A stretch of DNA of 64,000 bases from Simmondsia chinensis (GCA_018398585.1 JAGTTD010000016.1:22305212-22369211), one strand, 5' to 3'; counted from the stretch's first letter, positions 44,361-55,757 are shown. Numbers and translations are program-made. Notes: generated by a model not told the origin, from the sequence alone.

Positions 44361-44542
44361 CTACTTAGATCTCTGCCTCATCTTTCTGCGCTTCCTCTTC
44401 AACCTCCTCATACGCTTCTTCTTCCACTGTTACATCCACAATCAAACAAGGAAAAAGAGACAATTAATCACCGAAAACAGATAAATGAAGAAGATTGAAA
44501 TTCCAGAAGAAAATGGATTCTAGCGTTTACCTTGGCTCTCAT
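44361..44542 (-). CDS. RPL41: 60S ribosomal protein eL41 (RPL41), two exons, 25 residues
   Basis: Exon 1 (44531-44542) encodes MRAK. A 104-base intron (44427-44530, GT...AG on the minus strand) follows. Exon 2 (44361-44426) encodes WKKKRMRRLKRKRRKMRQRS, a final K and TAG. The product is the full-length 25-residue eL41, the smallest and most basic eukaryotic ribosomal protein, which sits at the interface of the two ribosomal subunits. The length and nearly every residue agree with the conserved family, and the intron after codon 4 keeps the frame. It is intact, with no stop or shift. Upstream are promoter motifs typical of ribosomal protein genes. AATAAA on the minus strand at 44185-44190 may serve polyadenylation. 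It is the only host gene I can support here. Confidence 0.93.
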
Positions 44543-44568
44543 GATGATCGTGCTTCGCTTCGAAACCC

Positions 44569-44603
<35 letters not shown>

Positions 44604-44720
44604 CGGTGCAAAAAGATTGCCAAGGGATAGGGTTTGTTGGGGTATATATGAAGGGGATGGAAGCCCATCGGGCTTGAATAAGGGCTAGATCGGAGTTGGG
44701 TCCCCTTAATTTGGGCCTGT
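44543..44720 (-). promoter_or_regulatory. RPL41 promoter and CT-rich leader
   Basis: Read on the minus strand: TGGGCT (site II motif, 44662-44667), a TATA-like ATATATA (44643-44649), a telo-box AAACCCTA (44628-44635), then a (CT)15 run (44571-44600) and a second, reversed telo-box (44563-44570) just before the ATG. Site II plus telo-box is the known combination in plant ribosomal protein promoters. The CT-rich leader is consistent with translation control of such mRNAs. The start site, about 30 bases after the TATA, is inferred. Confidence 0.7.
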
Positions 44721-45059
44721 TTCTTATATTTTGTTTTGTAGGTTTTTTTAAGGGTAATTACTGCTTTAAAAACAGAAAATACTCCTCATAAATAAAATTA
44801 CTTATTAAACTATTTTACTTTAAAAACATTATCACTTTACCTTCAACTAACTTTTTTTGACCATTTTACCCCTCAAAATAAAATAATTAAGTATTTAATT
44901 GTATTTTTAGGTAAGATTTTTTATTTAGAGAAAAAAAAAAAGAAATTTTTAATATTAAAAAAAAAAGAAATTTTTAATATTAAAAAATAAGAAATTTTTA
45001 ATATTTATAGAGAGAAAGGGATTTTTTATGTTTAAAAAAATTATTATTTTAATTAATTA

Positions 45060-46443
45060 ATTATTCCTAAGACTCAGTACATCTAAGACGGAGTATATGG
45101 AATTCAAGTTTAGCACCTCTACCATGCGAAACATAGAAGTCTTCAAGATTGGATCACAGCAAATCCCCTAGAAAGCATGCTTTAAATACTTGGATTCCAT
45201 GGTGCATCAAAATGGCAAAGTAGAAGCAGATGTCAACAACAGGATTAAAGTGGGTTGGCATAGCCTCTGCGGTATGGTGTGATAGGAAGTTCTCGTTAAA
45301 GTTAAAGGGTAAATGCTGGCCAGTTAAGTGCCATCACACGCAAAAGCTGAAGGTAGCGGAGATGAGGATGTTGAGGTGGATGTGTGGACACACAAGGAAA
45401 GATAGGATCAGAAATGACATTATAAGAAATCAATTAGGCGACGTCCCAATAGAGGATAAGTTGAGGGAGCAGCGTCTGCGATAGTTTGGGCGTGTTAGGA
45501 GGACACCCACCATTGCCCCCTGTCAGGAGATGTGAATAACTCCACATAACGGACGGGAAGAAAGGGAGAGGAATGCCAAAGAAGAGTTGGACGGAGGCAA
45601 TTCGTAAGGACTTTACATATCTCAACCTAAACGAAGAAATGGCCCTAGATAGAACTCAGTGGAAGATTAGTATAAGCGTGCCTGATATAGGGGGTAGGAG
45701 CATCGTCCATGTAGAAGCATCGAGCACTCGTATCCACGAGGATGCTTGTATGCCTTGCTATCATTATGGGCATTTGCTAGACGATTAGTGCTCCCGGGGT
45801 TGGATGGAGACAATTCCCAAGACGAGTATAGAGGAAGAGGCCGACCTCAGAAGAGTTGGTTGGAATCATGCCCCTGCACAGGTAAGGGGATACAACTTTA
45901 TACTACATATGGGAAGAGATGAAGAGGTCGGCTAAAGAAGTGTTGGATGAGGGCATTAATCAAGACCTCGCCTTTCTCAACCTAAATGAAAAGATGACCC
46001 TAGTTAGAGCTCAGTAGAGGATAGTTTTAGAAGTAACCAATTTAGCGGTATAGGAGCTTTGAACAACCCATGGAGGGTAGTTAGAGATGTCTCCATGTGT
46101 ACATTGTGTACATGCTTATATGCTTGTATGAGTATTTGTTTATATGCTTATACTGCTTATATGATTGCCTATATGATTACTTGTTTGTACACTTACATGC
46201 CTCGCATGACATACAAGCCCAACATGCTCCCTTGCATGCTCCTTACATGCTCCCTACATGATCCCTACTTACTCCCTTTCATGCTCTTCTTACAGGTCCG
46301 TAACAACTTTCTAACTATCAGGCCGGGGGTGCTTGAAAACAGCCTCTCATTAGGGTCTCACCCTGATGGAGTAAGGCTGCATACGTACGTCGTACCCCGC
46401 ACAAGCGGGAGCCCTTATGGGACTGGGAATGTTGTTGTTGTTG
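45060..46443 (+). mobile_element. RTE-type LINE copy 2, 5'-truncated
   Basis: Flanked by an 18-base duplication TATTATTTTAATTAATTA (45042-45059, 46444-46461). It starts in the RT C-terminal part (SKTEYMEFKFST, FKYLDSMVHQNGKVEADVN), passes the conserved RWMCGHTRKDRIRND and REQRLR blocks, and ends in the shared 3' tail (AAAACAGCCTCTCATTAGGG, AGTAAGGCTGCATACG, GGGAATGTTGTTGTTGTTG). Frames are broken. A second, diverged copy of the C-terminal block lies at 45900-46030. A variable region with TATATG/CATGC repeats precedes the tail. Confidence 0.85.
45070..45680 (+). pseudogene. RTE LINE RT C-terminal region remnant
   Basis: 45230-45484 encodes HTQKLKVAEMRMLRWMCGHT and EDKLREQRLR. 45573-45680 encodes MPKKSWTEAIRKDFTYLNLN then EEMALDRTQWK, the C-terminal end of RTE-type proteins, matching 30210-30482 of the other copy in order. 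An internal deletion removes the part between KLKGK and HHTQKL seen in copy 1 (the YYKTVVRPTMTYGAE block). Confidence 0.75.
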
Positions 46444-46862
46444 TATTATTTTAATTAATTATATAGTAGTGATATTATAATATCAACAAAAATATTATAT
46501 TTTATCTTATAGTATTTTTTATGAAATTTTAAAAAATATTTTTTTATCTTCTAAACTTATAATATCATTACTATAATTATTAAAATAATAATATTTTTTA
46601 TAAATATATAAAATTCCCTTAATTCTATTACAAAAAACATAAAATTTTCAAATTTTTGCCAAATAATATAAAGTTTCCTTCTAAAAATATAATTAAATAT
46701 TTAACTCCCTCATTTTTTTAGGAGCAAAAATGGTCAAAAAAAAGCTTAATGGAGCTAAATGATAAATTTTTAAAAGTGAGGGAGTTTTGTAACTGCTTTT
46801 ATTGGTGAGGAGATTTTCTGTTTTTGAAGTAAAAAATAGGCGAATTTTCTGTAATTTACATC

Positions 46863-47366
46863 TTTTTTTAAAACAATTAAAAATTGGCTTTCAAAAATAA
46901 TTTTTTATCAATCTTTTGTTTTCAGTCTTTAAAAAAATTGACAAAAAAAGGGAACAAAAACTGCAAATATTTAGGGTCTATTCATTTCTTTTTTTTTATT
47001 TTAATTTAATTTTAGCGTGTTTGAAATAGTTTTTTACTTTCAATGAAAAATTTTAGTTTTCAACAACTGGTTTTGGGACAAACGAGAGAGGGAACATGAT
47101 AGGATGGCAGACAGTCAGCAACATCAGACATGAGCGGTGGTTGGTAGCGGAGGGAAGGTAGGTGATTTGCGGGTAGCAAGGCGATGGCTAGCAGACAGTA
47201 GGTGGTGGTGAATGGCGGGTCGATGGCAAGTAGCTGGCAGGTAGATGGCAAGGGGCAATCGGTGTACAGCAGGTAGGTATTGACGATAGCTTCGTGGAGA
47301 GCAGGCAGTGGGGAGCAGCGAGTTGATGGCAAGCGGTTGGTGTGGGGTTATCGAAGCACAGCAGGC
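46863..47366. other. AT-rich sequence then GGCA-rich degenerate repeat
   Basis: 46863-47090 is AT-rich without features. 47095-47366 is unusually G-rich, with many irregular copies of GGCAGGTAG/GGTGGT-like words (GATGGCAAGTAGCTGGCAGG and similar). Related words appear on the other side of the hAT transposon at 50500-50545. No gene. Confidence 0.5.
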
Positions 47367-50300
47367 CGGTAGTGACGGGAGTCTGGCAATGGGAAGGTCC
47401 CCCGGGCCGGGCCTCGGGCCTACTTTTATTTTCGGCCGGGCCCCGGGCCCATCAGCTCTAAAAAGAGCCGTTGGGCTCGTTTTAAAGAGCCGTTCAATGA
47501 CTCTTTTATTAAAAAAAAAAAATTTATATTTTTTTTCCCTATAAATACTTAAACTTTCCCAACTCATTTTTCTCACCAATTCTTCAATCCTCTCTTCTCT
47601 CTCTATACATTCATCATCTCCCATCTTCTCTAACTTTGCTAATTGCAAAAATTGTGCTCAAAAGTTCGAAGTTCGTAAAGTATTTGGCTGAAGTTCCAAT
47701 TTCATTGTTCTCTCGTTTCGATAATTTTAGTATCGCAATTTTATTTGATTCGCATTTTTAGTTATTTAATTTGCATTACTACTTGCATTTTATAAATACT
47801 AATCACTTCTATTAATATGGCACACAACTCTTCATCATCCTTCGTGCTAGTTCTAGCTCTTCTCGGCCACCCAGAATCCCTAAAAGGAGTAGAATTGTCT
47901 TACTTGATACTGAAGAACGAGCTTTTATACAACCAGACCCAACACCCCCATACACTGATGACATCATAGATTATGACTTTTCACAACAACAAGATTATCA
48001 CGAGTCAGGTGGTGGTGGGGTTGGAGACTCACAAACTGATGAGGAACCCACCCCCACCCCCGAAGCCCAGCCTGAAACTAGTACCTCTACTAGTAGGCGT
48101 ACAACTAGTGGGGTATGGAAGCACTTTACCCTTAATAAGACAACTAATAAAGCAACTTGAAAATTATGTGACCCACCTAAGGATTTTAGCCATCAACCTA
48201 GTAGTGGGACGGGCACATTAAACAGGCATATACTTAGGTGTTACCCCGAGAAATTCCCAGAAAAGAGCCAACAACGTCTAGTATAGCAAGTGACCGCTGC
48301 ATTTGCTAAGTTTAGGTTCTCTCAGGAGAACAAACGAAAGGGGCTAGCTAAATATATAATTATGAGTGAAAGGCCTTTTAATACCGGCGAAAACCCAAAT
48401 TTCGTCAACTACCTCCAACAAAATGTTAATCCCGCCATTGTGAGGATTCCTCGGAACACCGTAAAGCGGGACGCTTTTACGTTGTACCACGGGATGAAAA
48501 CTAGGGTCTTCACACATTTTGCGACGAACACGAGCATGTTCTCGTTGACGTCGGACGTATAAACGTCGAAACCCGGCCAACCTTATATGTGCATAACGGC
48601 ACATTGGACCGATGAATCCTTCATCATGCAAAAGCGGATAATTCATTTTAGACTTTTAGATTGCCCCCACAATGCCGAGGTAATTACGGGTGTGATTATG
48701 TCGGCAGTCCGCGACTGGGACATAGAGCGACGTATCTTCAGTATTACGTTCGACAATGCTACCAATAACACTGCAGCCGTTACACATTTAATTAGGCAAA
48801 TGAGACCCATGTTAGGTGGGAAGTGTTTCCATATTCGTTGCGTTTGTCACATTTTGCATTTAATGGTAACGGATGGTTTAGATCTCATAAAAGCATCCCT
48901 TATCACCTTAAGATCGGTAATAATATCTGTAATATCATCCAGCACTAGAAAAAGAAATTTTAAAAATTTATGTAGGTTGCATAACATAGAATATAAACAA
49001 TTCAAATTAGACTCCCAAAATAGGTGGTCGTCTATGGTAGAAATGTTAGAGCGCCTTCTACCATACAAAGACGTTCTAATGGAATACGCCCAGGAAAATC
49101 GTGCAGAATGGAGCGATTACAACCTGGCCGGTATAAATTGGGAGACAATAGATCAAATTTGTAACTTTTTTAGCATGTTTAAAGAGGCAACAATATTTTT
49201 TTCGGGTAGCTACTATCCGACCATGCCTCAAGCAATATCAAGATTGCTTGATATTGTCAATTGGATGGTGGGTAATGAATCCAACCCCGTTTTGTTCGCA
49301 TCAATTCAGGCAATGAAAGAAAAGTTTGCCAAATATTATTTTGAACTACGTCTTACATACTGCTTTGCAACTATTTTAGACCCTCGTTGTAAACGCTCGG
49401 GTTTCAACTTGTTTTGCCAACATTTTTTCACGTATTTGAATCTTACTCTTAATATCGACACTTTCATTGCCGATGTCGATAACGACTTGCATAGTTTATT
49501 TTCTCAATATTCCTGTCGATTAGCGTCCAATAATCCTAGTACTGCTACAGTAGGATCTTCCACATCTAGTGGAAATAGTTCACACACGTCATATTCGTGG
49601 AAGCTGTTGGAGCAATTTACGCCCACAGCAGCCCCCACATCATATGACGAGTTAGATTATTATTTACGGACACCGATGGTCCATATTTTCGGGCCGCCGG
49701 CTAACCCGAATTTTGACCTGTTACAATGATGGAACACAAACCAAACCCAGTATCCCGTGCTTTCCACCATGGCACGTGATATACTAAGTTGTCCGGTGTC
49801 TTCAGTAGTATCGGAGTGTGCTTTCAGTCTTGGTGGCAAGTTGCTTGGAACGAAGAGGGCGAAGCTATCGCCGTCAAGCTTGGAGATGTCCGTGTGCTTG
49901 AAGGATTGGCTGCTAGCAGAGGCAAGAGATCAACAGAGAATGAAGCTGGATTCATCAAGCGATGAAGAAGACAACCGTAGAACCGATACCTCAAATGATG
50001 GTCTAGATACCCCTGAAGGCGACTGATATCAACACTTTTGTATGTCAATTATTTACTTTTGAAAACTGATGTCAAAAGACGACCGCACCCCCCATATACC
50101 TCAAAAGACGACCGCACCCCCCATATGTCAAACTTTGTATTTGTACTTATATTTGTTACGTTATTTATGTACCATTATTTTTTTTGAAAAGATATTTACC
50201 ATTGCTTATTGTGTATTTTATTTTATTACATATATTTAATGTATATTTAACATTATTAGTGCTTGAAAAAAAATGTATTTATATCTCATATTATTTATCA

Positions 50301-50502
50301 ATGAATTACAATAATTTTAGTACAAAACGACTTCGTATTATAGCTTTTTTTTTCCCTTTAGTACAAAAATGACTTTAGTACAAAAAACCAGGCCCATGCC
50401 CGGTTCCCAGACGAGCCTCGGCTAGGCCTGGCCCGCTACAGTGCAGGCCGACCGGGCTTCGGCCCAGGCCCGGCCCGGCCCGCCTGTTGGCCACCACTAC
50501 TG
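47367..50502 (+). mobile_element. Ac-like hAT transposon, decayed
   Basis: GC-rich subterminal blocks (CCCGGGCCGGGCC near 47400 and GCCCGGCCCGGCCCGCC near 50470) are inverted relative to each other and enclose a BED-zinc-finger hAT transposase frame. The outermost bases (GGTAGTGACGGG on the left; inverted right end CAGTAGTGGTGGCC) are only weakly matched, and the flanking 8-mers agree poorly, so both ends are approximate. Two direct copies of CAAAAGACGACCGCACCCCC lie at 50073-50127, downstream of the gene. Confidence 0.75.
47817..50026 (+). pseudogene. hAT (Ac-type) transposase, four in-frame stops
   Basis: ATG 47817 gives MAHNSSSSF, then a frameshift, after which one frame runs to 50026. 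Residues from 48098 form a BED zinc finger (GVWKHFTLNKTTNKAT, then a CDPP and HILRC). The core has MFSLTSDV (first catalytic Asp), ITAHWTDESF, RIFSITFDNATNN (second Asp) and HIRCVCHILHL. The C-terminal hAT dimerisation part reads ARDILSCPVSSVVSECAFSL with the catalytic-region Glu, then LEMSVCLKDWL. Stops lie at 48158 (TGA), 48284 (TAG), 48560 (TAA) and 49727 (TGA). The length, about 735 codons, is normal for the family. Confidence 0.9.
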
Positions 50503-50607
50503 GCAGACGAGAAGCAGTAGCAGCGGTGGGTAAAGGAGGAAGAAGGAGATATGACATGCAAATACAAATAAGAAACACCAAAATAAAAATATATATATAA
50601 AAAAGAA

Positions 50608-51412
50608 AAAAATTACGGAAAACTCTCATGACTTTTGCTTTAAAAATAGAAAACCCTTTTCACAAATAAAACCACTCACTAAACCCCATCACTTTTAAAA
50701 AAATATCACTTTAAACCCAAACAACTTTTTTTTTTTTTTTTTACCATTTTGCCTCTCAAAATAAGAATTTTTAGGTATGATTTTATGTTTTGAGGAAAAA
50801 TAAGAATTTTTTTTTATATTTATAGAAAAAGGGGTTTCTATATTTATTAAAGTTATTATTTTAATTAATTATATAGTAGTGACATTGTAATATCCTCAAA
50901 AACAATTTCTCGTCAAGATCTCATTCTGATGGGGCAAGGCTGCGTACATCCTACCCCTTCCAGACCCTGCGCAAGCAGGAGCACTTGAGTCACTGGGATT
51001 GTGTGTGTTGTTGTGTATTATAATATCAACAAAAATATTATATTGTATCTTATAATATTTTTTTTTAAATTTAAAAATATTTTTTATTTTCTAAACTTAT
51101 AATATTATTACTATAATTAATTAAAATAATTATATCTTTTATAAATATATAAATTCCCTTAATTCTATTGCAAAAAATATAAAATTTTTCTAGCTTTTGC
51201 CTAATAATATAAAACCTCTTTGTAAAAATATAATTAAACATTTAGTCTTCTCACTTTTGAGGGGTAAAATGGTAAAAAAAAAAAAAAAGTTACATGGGGG
51301 TTAATAAATAAAATTTGGAAAGTGATGAAATTTTGTGAGTGCTTTTATTTGTGAGGGGGATTTTCTATTTTTGAAGCAATAGATATAAAAAATTTTTATA
51401 ATTTATCCTTAA
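50608..51412. mobile_element. long-TIR MITE/foldback element 2, with SINE-like insert
   Basis: The left arm (GCTTTAAAAATAGAAAACCC, CACAAATAAAACCACTCAC) is the inverse of the right arm (read reversed GCTTCAAAAATAGAAAATCC, CCTCACAAATAAAAGCACTC). The interior ATTATTTTAATTAATTATAT and ATTATACTAT-like stretches match element 1 at 44752-46862. The SINE-like insert at 50903-51015 interrupts it. Ends are approximate. Confidence 0.75.
50903..51015 (+). mobile_element. RTE-tail SINE-like insertion (113 bp)
   Basis: It reads GATCTCATTCTGATGGGGCA, AGGCTGCGTACATCC, CCAGACCCTGCGCAAGC, CACTGGGATTGTG, then a GTTGTTGTG end. Flanks of 20 bases (50883-50902 and 51016-51035, both containing ATAATATC-CAAAAA-like sequence) match at 16 of 20. 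The uninterrupted target is visible in element 1 at 46473 onward. Confidence 0.75.
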
Positions 51413-51639
51413 AAAACACCTCTTGTTTATAGGTTTTTATATATGTATGTAAAATTTAAGGGGATCTACAAACAAAAAAATAAACAAAAATGGACAGCCG
51501 CTAGGAAAAAAATGTTGAACGGGTTAATGGCATGACGAAATTACGAAGTAAAGAATTACAAGCTTGACAAATTTACTATTGATGTATTTTCCAAATAAAG
51601 TACTAAATAAAGTGTTTCGGATTTATATAATGAGTATTT

Positions 51640-51915
51640 GGTTTGAGTATGGTGTGTGTCGACACATGTGCTAAGTGTATTGACGCACAACTCTGCAGAA
51701 GTGCTCTCGGGAGCTGAGTGTCAGTACATAGGTTTTGTGTGTCGACACCCAATCTTTCAGTACCCCGTGTGTTAATGTGAGTGTCGACATTCAATTCGAC
51801 ACACAATCTTACAGTACCCCGTGCGTCTATGTGAGTGTTGACATTTGGTTCGACACACAGTCTTACAGAACCCTGTGTGTAGGTCTATGTGTCGACACAC
51901 AACTTTGACACATAG
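51640..51915. repeat. degenerate tandem repeat with GTGTCGACAC palindromes
   Basis: About three units of some 60 bases each hold GTGTGTCGACAC or TTCGACACACA, then CTTACAGTACCCCGTG and TATGTGAGTGT. The palindrome TGTCGACA recurs through the block. The flank from 51916 to 52069 continues as AT-rich sequence. It looks like decayed LTR or intergenic repeat; no gene. Confidence 0.65.
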
Positions 51916-52074
51916 GGCAGTTGTGACCATTAACTTGCGTGATTTTTTGTGACTTTTAAAGAAATTAATTTAGTATTTTTTCAAGAGGTGTGTCCCTTGT
52001 TTGGATAAGGATGAGTGATGTGTCTCATCCCGAGGAACACATCAAATTCTATATATAACCACCATTTGGATTTG

Positions 52075-52241
52075 TGTGGAAGAGTTACAATGCTCAATTG
52101 TATTGAATGATGAAAGAAGAGAAATACATAACCTATATATAGAGCTAATTCTATATGGTAAGAGAGTAAATCAAGGAATAAATCAAGGAATTATGATTGT
52201 ACAATAATTTGAATAAATCCTAGAGATAATATACTCTAATA
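52075..52241 (-). repeat. 3' LTR of copia D (167 bp)
   Basis: It runs from TGTGGAAGAG to CTCTAATA on the plus strand. The polyprotein stop codon TAG (52236-52238) lies inside it, formed by the LTR's own first bases TATTAG. Confidence 0.95.
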
Positions 52242-55200
52242 GGCCCCCTCAATCTGAAGGTGGACCAGCGACATGAAGATTGTTTTTGTAATAGCGAAAC
52301 AAGGTAGCACCGATCCTTTGGTGAAGATGTCGGCTATCTGTTGAGTTGTGGGAGTATAGCGAACTTGAAGATCTCCTTTGAGAACTTTCTCACGAACGTA
52401 GTGAAAATCAACGTCAACATGTTTAGTTCGGTCATTGGAGATAGGGTTGGCTGCAATATATGAAGCAGAGACATTGTCACAGTAGATAATGATAGGGCCG
52501 GAGTGTGTGAGACCGATGTCGCGCATGAGGTAGCGAACCCAGTCTGCTTCAGCAGCGGCTTGGGCGACAGCACGATATTCGGATTCAGTGGATGATATTG
52601 AGACAGTAGCTTGTTTCTTGGCTCGCCAGGAGATGAGGGTGGACCCAAGGAAGACGGCATAACCAGTGGTGGAGCGACGAGTATCGGGGCATCCTCCCCA
52701 ATCAGCATCAGCGTAGACAACGACAGATGTGCAGGCACCAGGAAGGATCGTTAGGCCATGATCTGGGGTGCTTTTGAGGTATCGAAGGATTCGCTTCACA
52801 ACCTGCCAATGACTAGTCCTGGGAGCATGCATAAACTGGGAAACAAGATTAACAGCATAACATATATCGGGACGAGTCATGGGGAGATATTGCAGAGCCC
52901 CAACCGCACTGCGGTACTCAGTAGGGTCTGGCAATACGTCACCCTCAGTCAGGGATAGATGGGCCCGAGCCGGGAGGGGGGTTTTAATGGGTTTGGCATC
53001 CTCCATCTTATGTTTGCAGAGGAGGTCAATAGTGTAGCGATGCTGGGAGAGAAACATGCCAGTGTTTGTCTTTTGGGCCTCAATCCCTAGGAAGTAGTGA
53101 AGGGGACCGAGGTCTTTCATGGCAAATTGAGTGGAAAGGGTGCGAATGAGGGTGTCAAGGGAGTGGGGGTTTGATCCTGTAAGAATTATGTCATCAACAT
53201 AGAGTAACAGTCATATGATATCATTCGTAGAGCGGAAAAGGAAGAGAGAGGTATCAGCTCTACAACAGGTGAAGCCGAGGCTGTAGAGGAAGGTACTGAA
53301 GCGGTGAAACCAGGCCCGGGGGGCTTGTTTGAGACCATATAGGGCCTTATGAAGGCGACAGACATGATCGGGGAATTGGGGGTGTATGAAACCCTTAGGT
53401 TGCTTCATGTAGACTTCTTCCTTAAGATGGCCATGAAGAAAAGCATTTTTAACATCGAGTTGCTTAATTTGCCATTTATTAGTGATCGCAAGTGTGAGGA
53501 CAAAGCGTACGGTAGAGGGCTTGACGACTGGACTAAAGGTCTCCTTGAAGTCAATACCTTCACGTTGGTGAAAGCCTTGGGCAACAAGGCGAGCTTTAAA
53601 CCGGTCAACGGAGCCATCCGCTTTGTATTTGACCCGATATTTCCAAGTGCTTCCTACAATGTTATGTTTGGGATTGGGGGGGACAAGTTCCCAAGTGTTA
53701 TTTAGAATTAGGGCGTTAAATTCATCTGCCATAGCCTCTTGCCATTTGGGATTTTTAATGGCTTGGGAGTAACACGTAGGTTCTTGGATGACGGTAATGG
53801 ATGATAGGGATAGGGGATATCGAGTTTTTCAAATACCATCCTTGAGTCGAGTTCGCATGGGGTGGACATTAAGGTTGTTGTTGGGGTCGGGTCCGGCCGA
53901 GTGTGAGGGCTCGGGTGGAGAGGGGATAGGGACCGAGGGGGAGGGGATAGGAGGGTCCGGTGGAGGAGGCCCCGACGGTTCTGCCGAGGCAGGAACCGAG
54001 ATGGGAGTACAGGTGGGTTCGGGGAGAATCGCAGCCTCAGGTTCGACAATAGGGATGTCGGGGTGAGGGCTAGGGTCTTGGTTATGAGTGGAGGGACCAA
54101 GGGCCATAGGGCTGGGGAGAGGAGGGCTAGGGGGAGTAGTAGTCATCCGGAGAGGGAGGGGTTCAGTTGGCGGACTTGGAAAGGTGGTGCCTGTAGCCGT
54201 GGTTACTACGAGAGGGAGAGGGAGATCAACAACTGTGGCTGTACTACTAGGTTCGGAAGCGTGAGTTGGGTTAACTAGTTCAGGGTAGGGGAAGCTAGAT
54301 TCGTTGAACTTAACATGTTGATTGGTATAAATTTTGTCTGTTGTGGGGTTAAGACATCGGTAGCCTTTATAGCGTGCCGCATATCCTATGAAGATACATG
54401 GTAAAGAACGTGGAGCTAATTTATGAGGGGCACGGGGTGTGATGTTAGGATAATATGCACACCCAAAAACGCGAAAACTAGTGTAATCCGGAAACCGTTT
54501 GAAGAGTTTTTCAAAAGGAGATGAGTTTTTAAGAACAGGGGTAGGGAGACGGTTTATGATGAAGCATGCAGTACACGTAGCACCATCCCAGAAGGTGTAT
54601 GGTAGGCGAGATTGGATAAGGAGCGTTCGTGCCATTTCAAAAATATGTTTGTGCTTTCTTTCCGCCACTCCATTTTGTTGTGGAGTATCAGAACATGAAA
54701 GACGAAAGTGAATGCCATGTTGACGACATAGGGTGTGCATACGACGATGATCGAATTCACGACCACCGTCGCTTTGAAAGATTTTTATTTTGGTTGAAAA
54801 TTGATTTTCAACAAGTGTTTTAAAAGTTTCAAAAATGTCAAAGACCTCAGATTTCTGTTTCATAGGGTAAAGCCATGTGAAGCGAGTGAAATCGTCAATG
54901 AAGTTAACATAGTATTTATAATAAGAGTTTGATGCTACAGGAGATTGCCATACATCAGAATGAATTAAATGCAAGGGAGAAGTAGCGAAATGCAAAACAC
55001 GTTGAAAAGGTAGTCTATGTGACTTACCCAAATTACAATCTTGACAAAAAGCAGTAAATCGTGAGCTAGGGATGAGTTTGCGGGAGCAGAGAATGTCTAA
55101 CATGGGACGGCCTAGGTGCCCTAAGCGACAATGCCATAAGTGTCCGGATAGGGTTCGTGCCATAAGTCCGAGTGAGTGAGGCGAGAAGCTGTAGAGTGCA

Positions 55201-55757
55201 CCGTTACTGCGAACTCGAAGTAGAGGAGTCCCCGTAGCCTTGTCCTTAACACAAAAAAAATTTGAGTCAAATTCAACTGTGCATAGGTTGTCATGGCATA
55301 AGCGTTTTATAGATAAGAGATTATGAGTTACGTTGGGAACTAACATAACATTACCAAGTTGTAATTGGCGAGTTTTAGTGTTTAAAGTTGAAAAGCCCAC
55401 GTGGGTGGCGGGAAGAAGCGCCCCATTCCCAACTAAAACACGTTTTTGGCCACGATAAGGAAGAAGAGAGCGAAGCATACCTGCGTTTGGTGTCATATGA
55501 TTGGTAGCTCCCGAGTTGGGATACCAACTGTAGTCTTGTGAGTCAGCGATAGACATGGCAGCAAGAGAGTGGGAAGGATTGGGGTAGGAGGAATAATCAA
55601 AGCGGTACGGACATGAGACAGCATTATGACCAAGTTGATTGCAGATTTGGCATAATTTGGGCCCTGGTCCAAGAATACCGTGAGAGATGGGTGAAGCATT
55701 ACCAGGTGGGCGAGGTTGAGGCAGTTGGGGGTGCGAATTATGATGTCCCGATTGATG
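52236..55757 (-). pseudogene. copia D pol: zinc knuckle, protease, integrase, RT, RNase H
   Basis: The order on the minus strand is: zinc knuckle CQICNQLGHNAVSC (about 55640); protease WYPNSGATNHMT with the catalytic Asp changed to Asn; GAG-pre-integrase LWHCRLGHLGRP and CQDCNLGK; integrase with HSDVW, SDGGREFD and NGVAERKHKHIFE, so the catalytic triad is present; RT with NTWELVPP, LYVDDIILTGS; RNase H with VVYADADWGGCPDTR, SISSTESEYRAV, YCDNVSAS and HVDVDFHYVREKV. All pieces share one frame. In-frame stops lie at 53829-53831 and at 53211-53213, just upstream of YVDD. These enzymes would copy and insert the element. Confidence 0.9.

Larger units (their letters stand above)
44752..46862. mobile_element. 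long-TIR MITE/foldback element 1, split by an RTE LINE
   Basis: The left arm (GTAATTACTGCTTTAAAAAC, AGAAAATACTCCTCATAAATA) and the inverted right arm (TTACTTCAAAAACAGAAAAT, CTCCTCACCAATAAAAGC) are homologous over more than 150 bases, including TTTTTTGACCATTTT. Without the inserted LINE (45060-46443 plus one target copy) the element is about 710 bp. Its AT-rich interior is shared with the copy at 50608-51412. The left end lies about 210 bases upstream of the RPL41 ATG. The terminal base is uncertain. Confidence 0.75.

Noticed and set aside
44495..44677. 60-codon plus-strand ORF with RERERE
   Set aside because: It is read through the GA microsatellite opposite the RPL41 leader and exon 1; it is a shadow of the minus-strand gene.
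53788..54278. Glycine/Glu-rich plus-strand ORFs
   Set aside because: They are shadows of the proline-rich linker between integrase and RT of copia D on the minus strand.
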